From positions 6,200,001 to 6,264,000 of the forward strand of contig AP026547.1 of assembly GCA_026075535.2 (NCBI GenBank): a stretch of 64,000 bases of DNA, read 5' to 3'. The stretch comes from Tricholoma matsutake. Its lineage: Eukaryota > Basidiomycota > Agaricomycetes > Agaricales > Tricholomataceae. The stretch's first letter is position 1, and each line of letters opens with the position of its first letter. Of the stretch, positions 24,121 through 35,521 are shown one piece after another. The position numbers and the translations under genes were made by a program. The notes beneath the pieces were generated by a model. It was not told where the DNA came from, ran no database searches, and worked only from the letters and a program-made list of their open reading frames with translations.

Positions 24121-25616
24121 GGTAAAGGAATTATTAGGGAACAGCTCCAACTGCGTGTGAAGCAGCCTTTGTTTCGCAAGTCTGTTCTTTAAATCCTTTG
24201 TTGGCTCCGATTGCCGTACTTTAACTATACCCCTGTATGTCCAGGCGAAAAAATACTAGGTTTGTGGTCGGAGACAGGTGATGCGTTCTCGTCATAGGCA
24301 GCGGACGGTAAAGCCACCTTCGTAATTTCACCGATCATTTGCCAGTGGTCATAGAAGCATGTTGATGTGGAAACTGTGTCGTGTATGTGCATGTCAGTAC
24401 TACATTACAACCAGAAACTCTCAGTACCACTTACCTGACAACAGCACCTAGACGAATTATGGCAGTTTATTCCCTGCTAGTGCTCACGATGGTCGCGAAG
24501 GTTTCCTTGCATGCTCGTTCTATGGACCGTGGACACGTCGCGAAGGAGACGTTCCAGATCCCTCAGCAGTCATAAAAGGAGAAAGCTTGGCAGAGAATAC
24601 CTCGATTCTCCGCGCAACACCCTTAATTGAAATTTCCATATTGCCAATGTTACATGTTACCATCAGCGAGGGCGAAGAAGCCTTGATCGACCTGCATCTG
24701 CCCTGGCTTCCTGTTGGCCAGATAGCAAAATAGGCTCTTCGAGAAGTCGACGATCCCTTGATTGCTAATTCATCTGTAGATCAGGTGGCGTCCAACGTTC
24801 ATTAGAACGAATGTATACGAGCTTAGGCCTCAACATTTCAAACAAGCTCAATAAGATGAACGCCCAAAAGTTGAGCCCCGCAGCTGTAATACTCGGAGGA
24901 AGAGACAATGACATAGACATCTGACATTTGCAAATCCTGTGTAGGGTGGGGCTCGATTTCATGGGGCACCGATAAAGGCCAGCGTTTTACGAGTGCAGAA
25001 GATCGGCCACAGTAAGAATTAGCGTCTCTCGCGGGAATGAATTGACCAGAAACCACATCATGAACTCACGTCACAAGTCAATGGGGCCTGGACGTCAGGC
25101 ATGAACGTGACCGTGGTGCGTCACGGCGTGTAAACGCCGAGTCTCGGAAAATATTGAAGTGAAAAGTGACTCGTACACAGCTGACGACTCAGCTGCGAAT
25201 CAAAATCGCCCTTAAAGCATTCAGAAGCATTCAGAACCACACTGGCATTACAATTTTTATTTAGTCCACCACAGAGAAACAAATATTTTGCCAGTCTTTG
25301 TCCAATCTTTGTCCATCTGAGCCCATTACGTTCCATTGTATCCAAGTCTGCCATAAAAGGTTCTTCTCCGAGGTCAACGGGAGTTTAGATTCTCGGACGC
25401 GTAAAAATGAGTATAGGTAAGACGGCGACATAAACTTGAAGTCTGCCAGTGCTAGATGTAGTGTGGGGTTTGGTGTCATCGAATCATCGCAGGAAATGGT
25501 TTGAAGGGCTGTTCCAGGATTGTGGTAAGAGACTATTCGCCGAGAGGCCTGAAAGAAGGCAGTGATTCGAGAGATATTGTTGATACATATATAAATTAGT
25601 AGCAGTCAAATATCAC
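24121..25616. other. 1.5-kb region without confident gene
   Basis: Only short frames are present on both strands (for example 24765-25056 and 25121-25354 on minus), and I could not splice them into a recognizable product. Near 25100-25130 there is a small inverted motif around GTGCGTCACGGCGTGTAAACGCC. Composition shifts to AT-rich just before the TIR element. Confidence 0.3.
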
Positions 25617-25701
25617 GATTCAACGACGATTCAGGTAGGCGATTCAGATTGGCGATTCAACAACACAAAACAACACTTGAATCGTCTGATTTTTTGAATC
25701 G

Positions 25702-25753
25702 TTGAATCGCCTCTGGAGAGGACCCCGGATTATACCCCCTAAGGCTTTTCGCC
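25702..25753 (+). repeat. Left terminal inverted repeat of DUF6589 element
   Basis: Contains GAGAGGACCCCGGATTATAC followed by CCCCTAAGGCTTTTCGCC. It matches the reverse complement of 32336-32387 with only about three mismatches over 52 bp. Confidence 0.9.
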
Positions 25754-26040
25754 CATCCGGACAGATTCTGAGAAAATTTTGGCATTTGGCCACTTCCAAA
25801 CCGGACAAATTAGGTCAAAATTCGGGGTATGCTTTGGGTATGCTAGTCCAGACAGAATTGTAGAGCAGATATTGATGCTATATCCATGTCTGGACACAAC
25901 AGGATGGTGGAGTGGTCAGAGGCATAGAAATTCTAGGGCTATTCTATAGTCAAGCTTTGTGATTGAACCTTGCACGATGTAAACATTATAATTTGGCTTT
26001 TGACCCATAACCTATTTGCATCACTTTGTTTGTATGCTTT

Positions 26041-27407
26041 TTTCTTCCTCCCGCAGAATCCCCATTCAAGACCGCAGCTATCATTCCCAGCTGTACGCGA
26101 CATTGACGCGTTGATGGAAGGTCTTCATAATCACGAGGATCTTGATGCGCTTCCGCTGTTCAATTCTCAAGAATGGATTGGGGTCGGGAAGAAATATGTC
26201 CAATCCAAAATTCCACTGCAGGTTTATCTTCAAATGTGACAGCAACTCATTATTCCTCATGCCCACCTGGCTCACTTCCCTGCTATTGGTCTACCAGTCA
26301 TCAAATTCATCGAACTACAGCTGCCGGTACAGTCCACAGAAATCATTACGACATCAACAAAAACATGGTTCAGCAAAGCAACCCCCAATCTCGACGTGAC
26401 CAGCTTTTTCACCAGGCCAATCCCAGCAAAAAGTTTCTTAGATTCTCTTGGAAGTTCATTTGGTCAGGCATGGCTTGATGGGTCAAAGTCAATTGTTGAC
26501 CAGCAATACAATGATGGTCTTCCTCTGTGGGCCCTTGCTTTCTGGCAAAAAATGGCGGGGATTGTGGAGAAGCAGGTTCTATGGAGAAGGAGCTGCCGTT
26601 GGCTTGATAGCAAAGCAGGAAAGGCTAGGGGAGACAATGATCTGTTAGATGTGATCCAGTCAGCTCATAAAAAGCTGTCCATGACATTAGGATGGGACGT
26701 CCCTATGCACTACCAGAAAGGTGAAATCACTTCTTCACTATTGGCAATCCTCCTGAGTACTGCATGGCTTGGGGATGAGCATATTAGCATGATGATGGAA
26801 GAGCTTACAGCAAGATTGGCATTGGATCCAGAGTTGTCATCAAAGATCATCATTGCAGGGCTAGCATTTCCAGTCCAGATCAACAACAATGCAAAAGCCA
26901 AATCATATACCAAGAGCAATTCATGTCTCCTCTACTGCTATCAAAAACAGATTGAGGGAGGTGTTGGGACGATCTTCTTTCCCTTGAATGTCAATGAAGA
27001 TCACTGGATTGTGGGTGTTATCAACATTCCAGCTAGAGCAATTGGCTTCGGTATGTGTCACAGGTCAAGTTGTAGCACACATTAACATTTCTGTAGGTAA
27101 TCCACTCACACCATTATATGGACTGTCTAACAAGTTTGTGCATAATCTGCAATGGTGGCTTCATGATGCAGTAGGTGTGAACTGCATGAATCATGTAGAC
27201 AGCATGAAGCACGGAGTCCAAAAAGACTGGTTTTCATGTGGTGTTGTGCTTCCTAACACCATTTCGCATAGTGTGTTTGGCGATGGCCTTTGGATTCCAA
27301 GACGAGCTGTATCTGATAGGATTGAGTGGTTTTTAAAACTGGCAGAAGGTGTGAAGGAGAATGTAGAGAAAGTTGACCCCAAGGTACGGTGTAGCACCCA
27401 TCAGTGA
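26041..27407 (+). pseudogene. Ulp1-like (C48) cysteine protease module of the DUF6589 element
   Basis: Deconjugating-protease fold carried by the transposon. The N-terminal part reads DIDALMEGLHNHEDLDALPL, hits an in-frame TGA at 26237-26239 and continues as LPVIKFIELQLPVQSTEII into ATPNLDVTSFFTRPIPAKSF. The peptidase core has the catalytic His in NEDHWIVGVINIP (27000 region). After a GTATGT...TGTAG intron (27053-27096) it continues GNPLTPLYGLSNKFVHNLQW and has the catalytic Cys in QKDWFSCGVVLPN. The position that is usually Asp after the second strand reads Asn (FGNP), so the triad may be broken. The module ends at a TGA at 27405. It may originally have been joined to the downstream linker. 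Confidence 0.72.
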
Positions 27408-27478
27408 TAACTCCTAGACTGACTTCAGAAAAGACTGTTTCACAAACATAAGAACCCAGATTAAAGACTCCGATAGCA

Positions 27479-28492
27479 ATGAAACAAGATGATCATAATC
27501 ATTCAGATGCCAAAGAGTCAATGGTAGACATGATGAGTCAGTCTTGGCTGGCTCTCACAGATTTACTCAACCCAGCCTCTGAGAGTGAAAGTGAAGATGA
27601 GGAAGACAAAGGAACAGCCAGTGTAGAGCTATCAGGAGAAACCAGAGGAGACAGTCAAATGGATTTGCAGGTCCTCAATGACACTGACACCAATGCAATG
27701 TCAGTAGACACAGCATCAGTTAGGACCTATGTATCAGTTGATAAGGAGTCCAGTCCTCCAGAGGACAGACACCCCATAGAAGATGGCATAATAGGTGAAG
27801 AAGGGGGTATGGCATCCAAGTTCAACCACAAATCTCTTCAAGGAAACAAAGGATGGTCTGAAAATAGAAAACAAACATCTTTGGCATCTTTCTTCACCTT
27901 ATCATCATCTACTTCTGCCTCTAAGAAGAGGCGCACTACTTCACCTGACTCTAAATCTGATCTTGCTAGCAGGACAGAGGAAGATGGCCGATGGGACAAG
28001 GACAATGGCAGAAAGCAGTTGAAATCAGAAGGGAAAAGCAAATCGGCTATGGCTTCCCATGAGTTGAGAGAGAAGTTTGGAAAAGGAGACCTGGAGGTAA
28101 ACGAGGCCCCCTTGAAATGGTGGCAGAAGAAAATTATCACAGAGGACTCTGATGCAGAATTTGATGACAAACACACCTTTAGTGCACGCCATTCACTATG
28201 TGGTAGCTTCATTAATGCAAAAGAGCCATATGATGCAACATGGTTCCGAGACCATGTCAAACAGTGTAGTAAGGAGTTGAGAAAACGAAGACCAGAGGCT
28301 GGGATGCCCTTGTTACTGAGGATGGGTTGGGACAAAATCAAAACACCAACTAGTACTGCCACTAAATTGTCACTGGCAAAAGCAAAGGAGCCATCAAAGG
28401 AAACTCACCCCTGCCCTGGGCTAACAGAACTTGACCATCTGCACATTCCTGTTTACTTGAAGCACACAGGATTTGTTGGTGGGGGAGCATGA
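27479..28492 (+). pseudogene. Charged linker region between protease and DUF6589 modules
   Basis: An open frame of 337 residues, rich in Ser, Glu, Asp and Lys and mostly disordered. It has acidic runs (SESESEDEEDKG) and a basic/Ser segment (SSSTSASKKRRTTSPDSK). A folded-looking patch LKWWQKKIITEDSDAEFDDK is followed by the end HLHIPVYLKHTGFVGGGA. It probably continued into the next module via an intron near 28490-28590, so it may be an exon of one large element protein rather than a separate gene. Confidence 0.5.
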
Positions 28493-28574
28493 TCTGTAGC
28501 AGTCTTAGCCACGGAAAAGTTCAACAAAGTCTTCAGTAAACTCACAAACAAGAAAAAGAGAGGTTATCAACACC

Positions 28575-31500
28575 CAGCTACACAAACATCAGTGGCAAAA
28601 TGAACACAACAAGTGTCGCGTGTTGGCAACCAAGTGTAAACATGTGGTGGCTGAACCGGCGCCTAATGGGTTACCTCTTCCATGTGAACCCTGCCAGGAG
28701 TTGTTACTCAATAAACATTTTAGAGCTATCCTATGCAGGCATGTTCCTGTTGATGAAAATTTCAAGTATACAAATCACCAATTTTGCAGCAAAGGTTTGG
28801 GAGAAATATATGCTCGAACTATTGGTCTTCAGGAGATTGTTGAAGCACCCATGAGTTATCATGATCTTACTCTTCTGTTTCATGAAAGTTTCCAATGTCA
28901 ATGACCTATGTTAGGATGCCAAAACCACACCTTGTGTTCAATATATGCAAGGGGTGTTGAGTGGAAGGTACAATGACAAAGTATTCAGCGGTCTTGTCAA
29001 TACCATGGTTGCTAAGTTGGATCATGATGAACGGGGCATAGGAATGCAGAACTTTTGCTATGCACCAGCCTGGGATAAGCTCTGCCATACACTCAAGGTA
29101 CAGAGTCCTCATGTGTTTTGAGCCCTCAGAAAACATTTACCTATCAGGAGTGAACAGAGTGTCAGGTGAGTAGTGATCCTCTCTCTACCATGTTACTTTC
29201 TAATCACCTCAAAGGACTAAGGAAGCAAGACAACCTCGATTTCCAATGGAAATCTGTGAGAGGTCATTTGAGTTGGTTGTCAAGCATCTTGCAGCACTCA
29301 ATTACACAGGACCTGTGGGATTGAGCTGTGATGACACAAAGCTATTCAGTGCAATGTGTTTGTATTGGGATGCAGAACAGAAGTCTCATTTTCTTGTCGG
29401 TGGTGTCAATGGGCTGTACCATGTTGCCAATGCTGATCAGGTCAAGAGTGTGCTCGAGACAGCAAATATTCAGAAGGCTGCCAAAGTATGTTATCGAATA
29501 GTTCTTCATGAAAGACCAACAAGTACTGACTTGAATCTTGACCATAGATATGACTTTGGTGTTTGACAATTCCAGCACTAAAGATGACTCCCATTATAGT
29601 TGCGGCTATCCCAATTGCAAATGACTTAGATGCCAGTGTTCTACTGTCGTACCTCAAGAGGGTTCTTTATGGATTACTAGAGTGGAAGGTTCAGGTTGTT
29701 TCATATGCCTGTGATGGGACTGAAGTTGAGCATGCTGTGCAGAGGCTACTCATCAAAAAGTCTGAAGAAAAGATCGAGCGTTCAATTCCTAATCCACATC
29801 CCAACTCTCCAGATACTAAGGTTTCGATTGCTGTCATTTGCGGCCAACCGATCTGCATGATCCAAGATTCCAAACATGCATTGAAGACCTTCCAAAATAA
29901 CCTCTTTTCAGGTGCACGACTACTCACATTCAGAAACCACACTGCTATCTTTCAATGCATTCGAGAGCTTGCATCTGAACCTGGCTCACCATTGTACCAG
30001 CATGATGTAGAGAAGCTTGATCATCAAGATGATAATGCCACATCATGGTTGTTTTCTGCAGATGTCTTGAAGTATCTTTCTGATTATCATCCTGATCATG
30101 TCGGAGAGATCATATACCTGTTTATATTTGGGGAACTTGTCGACGCATACCAGAATCATTCAATCTCCCATCAAGAACACATTAAAATGGTTTTATGGGC
30201 ATGGTACTTCCTTGACTCTTGGGAAGCATTCCTGGATCATTCTAGCTACAAGAAGGCTCAGTATTCTTTATCACGTGAAGCTGTGGATATTGCGTGAATC
30301 ATCATTGAAGGCTACATTTTCCTTGTGATTGTACACCATGATCATGTCATTGGGCTAGCACCTCTCATCCCGTGGTTGCACTCCAGCGAAGCCTGTGAAC
30401 ATGTTTTTGGTGAAGCGCATCAAGTTGTCAAGGACTTTACTCTGCTTGATTTCATATACATGGTACCAAAACTTCATATCAGATTTCGTCAGGCGATTCT
30501 CTGTGCCCTTGCTTCAGATCCTAAAGCCCATGCTAGTGGATATTGTCACACATATTTTGATTTTACTGGCATCAACCTTCAGGCTCTTGTGACATATCCA
30601 TCGGACGATGAAATCAATGAAGCTGCATGGATTGCCACAGAAGAGGCAGACAGCCTTGTAGCACTACTTGGCATTGTACCTGGTCAATTACACCACCTTC
30701 AAAGTGCTTCTGCAGTGGTTCTCCCCAGCATTCTGTCATTGCTGTGGGAAACAGATGCTGACAATGATGACACACTGTCAGTGGCTGATTCCGATGTGGG
30801 TAGTACCAAGAGCATTTCAGATGCACAGGAACTCCAGAAGCTTCTTGATCATGAGGAGGATGTTAACATCTTGCAAACATGAGCACAAGACGAGGTAATG
30901 TTAAATATTGCTTGTGCAGCACTTTCCGTCACAGCTAATGAGATGATGAATGTGTAAGTGACCTGACTGTTAATTATTATGCTCTTCACTCATTGTACTC
31001 AGCATTTTAGCCAAGAGTTAGCACAAACAAGTGACAAACAACTGGAGGAAGTCATAGCAGAAGAATATCAACAGCTGTGCGAGATGCAAGCTGATTTACC
31101 TAACATACAAGCACCTGATGAAATCTTGAAGCCACTAGGGCATGGTGGAATCACTGTTAATGATCTTAACTTCACTCCTCTTGTTGAAATGCATCACAGA
31201 CACCAGACACGTCAGGCAGCACTTGGTGTTCAAACTAGATCATCAAAATCTACTGACACAGAATCCACTCTCAAGCAGGGTATCATCCAGCATATGCACG
31301 ATGTACTGAAGGAGCAGGATGTCCATGCTGTAGGAACTGGGTGTGAACATTCTGCACAATAGGGAGCTTTGGAATGTACCGGAAATGCAGCAAATGCTGC
31401 TGCTGCAACGGTGACACTAGCAAAACAAGTATGTGAATTTCTCTCATTCAGTGTACATGCCTAATACTCTTTCTTGCATTGGTTTCAGGCAGCTACCCAT

Positions 31501-32052
31501 TGAAGTGACATATTCAAGAAAGTGGGTGTTCCATGATTGTCTGAAGTGAAGGGTGCCCGAATCACCATACTTCAGCCACTACACATTAGTGACTATGGGA
31601 TTGCATTCACCGAACATGGCATGAGAGTGGTGCAAGGTCAGACCCAAGGCTGTTAGATACAAGTATAATCATTGATGTACCTTGAATGTGCAGTCATTGC
31701 CTTTTACTCTAAAACAGGTGGCAAGCACGGCTCCATCACCGAATCGTCCAATATCAGTGCTGTGTCATACATTGCCATACTGCACAGTCGTCAATTCTGC
31801 ACACTCCAGAGGCAACATCTTATCTGCAAACCAGGCAGTTTGCTTTGCTATCTTCTATCATGTTCCTCATGTTGCTTTTGACATCGCCCAAGGTCCACAT
31901 GCACTTGGGCACTCTCGAGTTGTCGCAGGAAGATACTGATCAATTTGCCGCTCTCAATAAAGGAATGGTCACTTTCAAGGCTGCAATGAAATTGTCTAGG
32001 AAATGAGGCAACGGCAAAAAAGACCTACATGAGGAAGCAGATGGCGAAGATT
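28575..32052 (+). pseudogene. DUF6589-family protein, candidate transposase, multiple TGA stops
   Basis: Core protein of the TIR element. A Cys/His-rich start (HNKCRVLATKCKHVVAEP, LPCEPCQELLLNKHFRAILC) is followed by FKYTNHQFCSKGLGEIYART. The main domain has GPVGLSCDDTKLFSA (about 29333), VVSYACDGTEVEHAVQRLL and ICMIQDSKHALKTFQNNLF (about 29865). It continues with SPLYQHDVEKLDHQDDNATS, VYLF-like FIFGELVDAYQN and WLHSSEACEHVFGEAHQVVK (about 30398). The tail runs through VIAFYSKTGGKHGSITESSN to KGMVTFKAAMKL. TGA stops at 29119, 30295 and 30880, and more after 31500, break it. Several family arginines read as Trp, Gln or His. The QDSKHALKTFxN block resembles the second acidic motif of P-element/THAP9 transposases, so a DDE transposase role is inferred. 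Confidence 0.78.
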
Positions 32053-32335
32053 AATGTTATATGTAGTCTTCTAGTGTAATACCACTCTTCTGTCAGCTCC
32101 AGAGGTTCAACAGCTTTGTGAAGGCAAGTGAGCACTCAAAAAAGCTGTTTTAGGCTATCCGGACAAAATTTGAGCTCTGAAAAGGCTGTTTCCGTGAATC
32201 TGGACAAATTTGGGGGCTAGGAAGAGCTGTTTTGGTAGTCTGGACAAATTTTGGAAAAAGTACAACATGATACTTCTAATCTAGACAAATCTGTGAAACC
32301 ACGTCTGGACAAAGTCATCGCCATTTTGAAAATTT

Positions 32336-32387
32336 GGCGAAAAGCCTTAGGAGGTATAATCCGGGGTCCTCTCTGGAGGCGATTCAA
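32336..32387 (-). repeat. Right terminal inverted repeat of DUF6589 element
   Basis: Inverted copy of 25702-25753, containing GTATAATCCGGGGTCCTCTC. A GATTCA cluster follows immediately outside. Confidence 0.9.
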
Positions 32388-32588
32388 CATTCTGAATTGC
32401 GATTCACTCAGAGATGATTCACCCTCCCACACTTCATCACTTGCAATTTCAATTAGCTTTATTTGATATATAACTAGATTTCTAATTTGAAATTGATGCG
32501 AAAGAGTCCCATCAATTTTGTGAAACATATTATGTAAGTGATGTCAAAGGCAACACAGATTTCATTTCACTTTATACAAGCTTTTGAA

Positions 32589-32603
32589 TGTGCCTTCGGC
32601 ACA
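32589..32603 (-). repeat. Hairpin, possible Helitron 3' terminal structure
   Basis: TGTGCCTTCGGCACA forms a 6-bp stem with a 3-nt loop, about 110 bp beyond the helicase stop. Helitrons end with a hairpin shortly before the 3' terminus. A canonical CTRR end is not obvious here, so this is tentative. Confidence 0.35.
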
Positions 32604-33593
32604 CAGGTGATATTTACATCTTTATGTACATTCCATACACATTATCTAGCAGTACTTCATTATATACAATATTTTTTGTTATAGCCTCCTCACTCATACT
32701 TGTTCAGATCACTTTGATGTTGTGAACCAAAGCCAAGATTGCCACATAGAACTGCCCAGGTGTAAAAACTGTAGTTAGGGCTGTGCACTGTGCTGTACAC
32801 TGATGGTTATGGTACCCATACCATCAAGACCTTGAGCCTTGCCTGATGGTACAGTGTATGGTACAGATTTATGCCATATTGACTGTCAAAAGATGGCCAT
32901 CATGGCCATGCATACAGTTATATGGCCACTGGTTCCCAAAAATGGGAATGCTGACATATTTGGTTAGGGTTTTGATCACACTGACCAAATAATCAGCAAA
33001 GACAACGACAACGTCACAATTGACACCTTGTCAACAGCAAGCTTGTTAGCAAGTTATTCACTGTTTATTTTTAATAATATACACTAGTCTATGAACTGAG
33101 CAAGGCTCAATGGTGAGCCCACCCCTGGACATACACAATGGTGCCTACAACAAGCTACACACATACAAACACTGCCCATGTATGATGAGTTTCTCTTTAC
33201 ATTCTTCACTTATTATTCTGACTAATTGCAATGTTTTTGCTTCTTGGGTGAGTTGCAGCCCATTTCTCACCCCACTAACATCCACCATGCCTCCTCCCCA
33301 TCTCCATGGAAAGTGAGGTTGTCAAGGACCATGGTAAGGGAACAATGGGCACCATGACCATCACCCTGGATGACAAACAACCCCACTGCTGCCAGTTGCT
33401 TGCAGCAGCAGATAGGTGTTACTAGTGCATGGGGAGCAGTCTAGGTGGCAATGAGGATGGGGATGACAACAAAGACATGGATGATCACTAGGATGAGGCT
33501 AATGTGCTAATGATGACAAACAGTGGGATAACAAAGATCAATTGGTTTTGCTCCCCCTCACTAAGCGGGAGGGATTTTTAGTAGTCATTGTAC

Positions 33594-33959
33594 TAGTGTT
33601 GCCACTGGCTCAGCCGAGGTTTTTCAATAAAATGGATATAGCATGCCAGATAAATTTGTTAAATTCACCAGAGTATTTGAGCCTATGGATGGGCCAATAA
33701 GCCGAGGGGTCATCTGCCAACATTAGTTGAACTGATCGATTGTCCCTGAGTTATTTGATAAACAAAATTTGGCTTGATGGCTTGCTTCAAATCAAAGCTG
33801 AGTGAATATGTCAAGAATGGATCATCCGATCAGCTAATGTTGGCGGAAGACCCCTCGGCTTATGGCCCCATCCATATGCTCAAATATTCTGGTGAATTTA
33901 GAAAATTTATCTGGTATGTTATATCCATTTTATTGAAAAACCTCAGCTTGGCAACACTA
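33594..33959. mobile_element. Fold-back MITE, copy A
   Basis: It starts TAGTGTTGCCACTGGCTCAG and ends with the inverted CAGCTTGGCAACACTA. The two halves are complementary over most of the 366 bp, for example the CCTCGGCTTA tracts around 33704 and 33860. The TAGTG...CACTA ends suggest hAT, but no clean 8-bp duplication is left at this older copy (flanks CATTGTAC and CATGATGA). It is nested in the hAT remnant and closely related to copy B at 60677-61049. Confidence 0.85.
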
Positions 33960-34079
33960 CATGATGATTGTGTGAATGTGAGGGAGGTTAATTATATATG
34001 TTTTTACTGCCCCTTGTATGAATGTGAGTATAATATAAATGTAAATTATATCCCAACCCCTCAATAGATCAGTGCTTCA

Positions 34080-34411
34080 CTCTGCCCATATATAACCAAA
34101 CTGTCAACTGTTGTTCACTGGTGGATGGGCGATGTGTGCCCGATTTCCTAACCTTTTTGGTTTGCACATGATTTTCTCTGTATACCTGGTGTATATTCAG
34201 CATTGATCTCAGTTTTGTGCTTGCTAAACCATCTTCAGGGTCTGCTGTTGCAGTAGAGCATGTTTTCTCAAGTGGTTGTGACACAATCTCTCTGCGCTGT
34301 GCATGCCTGCACCCTGAAACCATCAAGGTTCTGATGCTCATTAAGAAAAAACTTCATCTGGCACGTGCTCAGCATTGTATAAATAACCTTTTTGTCTATT
34401 GTAATACATGA
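34080..34411 (+). pseudogene. hAT transposase C-terminal dimerization domain remnant
   Basis: The exon WWMGDVCPIS..FAHDFLCIP splices (GTGTAT...CTTCAG) into GSAVAVEHVFSSGCDTISLR and CACLHPETIKVLMLIKKKLH. This is the hATC region, usually SxxxERxFSxxxxxxxxRR. The His in VEHVF and the Cys in SGCDT and RCACL replace the Arg usual in the family. Only the last part of the transposase survives. Confidence 0.75.
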
Positions 34412-35050
34412 ATCTTGATTACATGCCATTAAAACCTGCAGTATGTATCCATCGGCTGTCAATGGCTGTCTTGATACCCATACTGTGCCATCAGCAATCT
34501 CAGCAGGTAAGTGTATGGATGGTATACAGGCAAGCTGTATACCATTGGTCATCGTATACTGTATGGCTGTGGCTGTATGACGGATGGTGTGCAGCCCTAA
34601 CTGTAGTCTGCAGGTCAAGACCCACATGTCTGACAGACTGGCCCTGTGACTTGTTGATTGTCATTGCAAAGGAGAGCCACACCTGAAACTGCCTCCTAGT
34701 GAACTCAAAAGGCACTTGATCCTCAGTTGGTTGCAGTGTGATCCTTGGAATAAATACAGTCTCTCCAGCATGATCCCCAGTAAGAAGCCATACCTCCAAC
34801 ACCCTGTTTCTCATCCTTGTGAGAATTCCTCTGCTCCCATTGCAGACACCATGGTACAATCACTGGACAACCAATCTTGAGAGCTGTCTGAGCCAATGGC
34901 AGTCCTGAGAAGTTGATTGACTTCAGGTACTCCATAGGGTACATGAGCTCTCCCTGGTCTGGAGTGACTTGGTGCAATCTGGGGAATCAGTGGGAATCAG
35001 CCTGGAAAGACAAAGCTTGACATCAAAGAACATGGACCAGCTACTGCAGC

Positions 35051-35521
35051 ATTAGTAGTATTCCATCTGTCAAGGGTAAGTAATATCCAACTCAATTCTG
35101 CACACTTACTAGGCATTCAAGCAATGTGATTACTCTTCCTACTTTTCAGAAGTAGTTTGACATGGTTCGAAGCTCCCATTAGACAGCCAATAGTGTAATA
35201 ATATAATTTTTTGCATGTTACTGTCTACAACCTTGAGCCATTGAGTGTAAACCATACAGCATGCCAAAGAAAAGGTACTTCTTGACATCACTGAATGGTA
35301 TGATGTCAGCATGACCAGCTAATGGATAAATCAGAAAAGCTGGCAACTCAGAGTTTACATAACAGAGCACACTGCAATGTCCAGCTTCTTGCATAGACAT
35401 CCATGTTGGAACAGGCAGGCACAAAAATCTCAACATCCATAAAGGCTCCAAAGTGTGTTGAATTGAATGTGATCATCTAAAAGCTGCTACCTGACCCAAA
35501 TCCAGCCAGAAACCTGATCAA
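35051..35521. other. AT-rich segment between Helitron remnant and PHD gene
   Basis: A minus-strand frame (35218-35451; for example FLIYPLAGHADIIPFSDVKK) looks like real but decayed coding sequence, probably from another repeat. I do not recognize it. An intron-like GTAAGT...TTTTCAG is present on + at 35077-35150. Confidence 0.3.

Larger units (their letters stand above)
25617..32425 (+). mobile_element. DUF6589/Ulp1 TIR DNA transposon (6.7-6.8 kb), decayed
   Basis: It is bounded by near-perfect 52-bp inverted repeats at 25702-25753 and 32336-32387. Just outside each lies a cluster of GATTCA/TGAATC motifs (25617-25710 and 32380-32425). Inside both ends is a second repeated motif around CTGGACAAATTT (left 25757-25895, right about 32155-32310). 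The interior encodes, all on +, a Ulp1-like cysteine protease module, a charged linker and a DUF6589 protein. CpG is scarce compared with the flanking genes. In-frame TGA codons occur at 26237, 29119, 30295 and 30880, so the copy is dead. The exact outer ends and target duplication could not be fixed because of the GATTCA repeats. The Ulp1 plus DUF6589 layout matches proteins I recall in many copies in Agaricomycetes. Confidence 0.82.
32776..34599 (+). mobile_element. hAT transposon remnant (1,824 bp) with 8-bp TSD
   Basis: The termini are TAGGGCTGTGCAC at the left and GTGTGCAGCCCTA at the right. They are flanked by a perfect 8-bp direct repeat ACTGTAGT at 32768-32775 and 34600-34607, as expected for hAT. 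The element lies inside the Helitron helicase frame; deleting it and one TSD copy joins DLQTT to VFTPGQ. The interior keeps only the end of a hAT transposase and a nested fold-back MITE. The N-terminal transposase half is not recognizable. Confidence 0.9.
32589..35050 (-). mobile_element. Helitron helicase 3' remnant (Pif1-like C-terminus)
   Basis: On minus, from about 35000, the frame reads ELMYPMEYLKSINFSGLPLA and LKIGCPVIV. After a small frame break near 34865 it continues CNGSRGILTRMRNRVLEVWL, LTGDHAGETVFIPRITLQPT, FTRRQFQVWLSFAMTINKSQ and GQSVRHVGLDLQTT. Those are the last motifs of the Pif1-type helicase of fungal Helitrons (TINKSQGQS is diagnostic). A hAT element interrupts the frame at 32776-34599; beyond it the protein resumes as VFTPGQFYVAI and stops near 32714. 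The Rep domain and most of the helicase are absent. Two family Arg positions read Trp. A short hairpin beyond the stop may be the 3' terminus. Confidence 0.78.
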
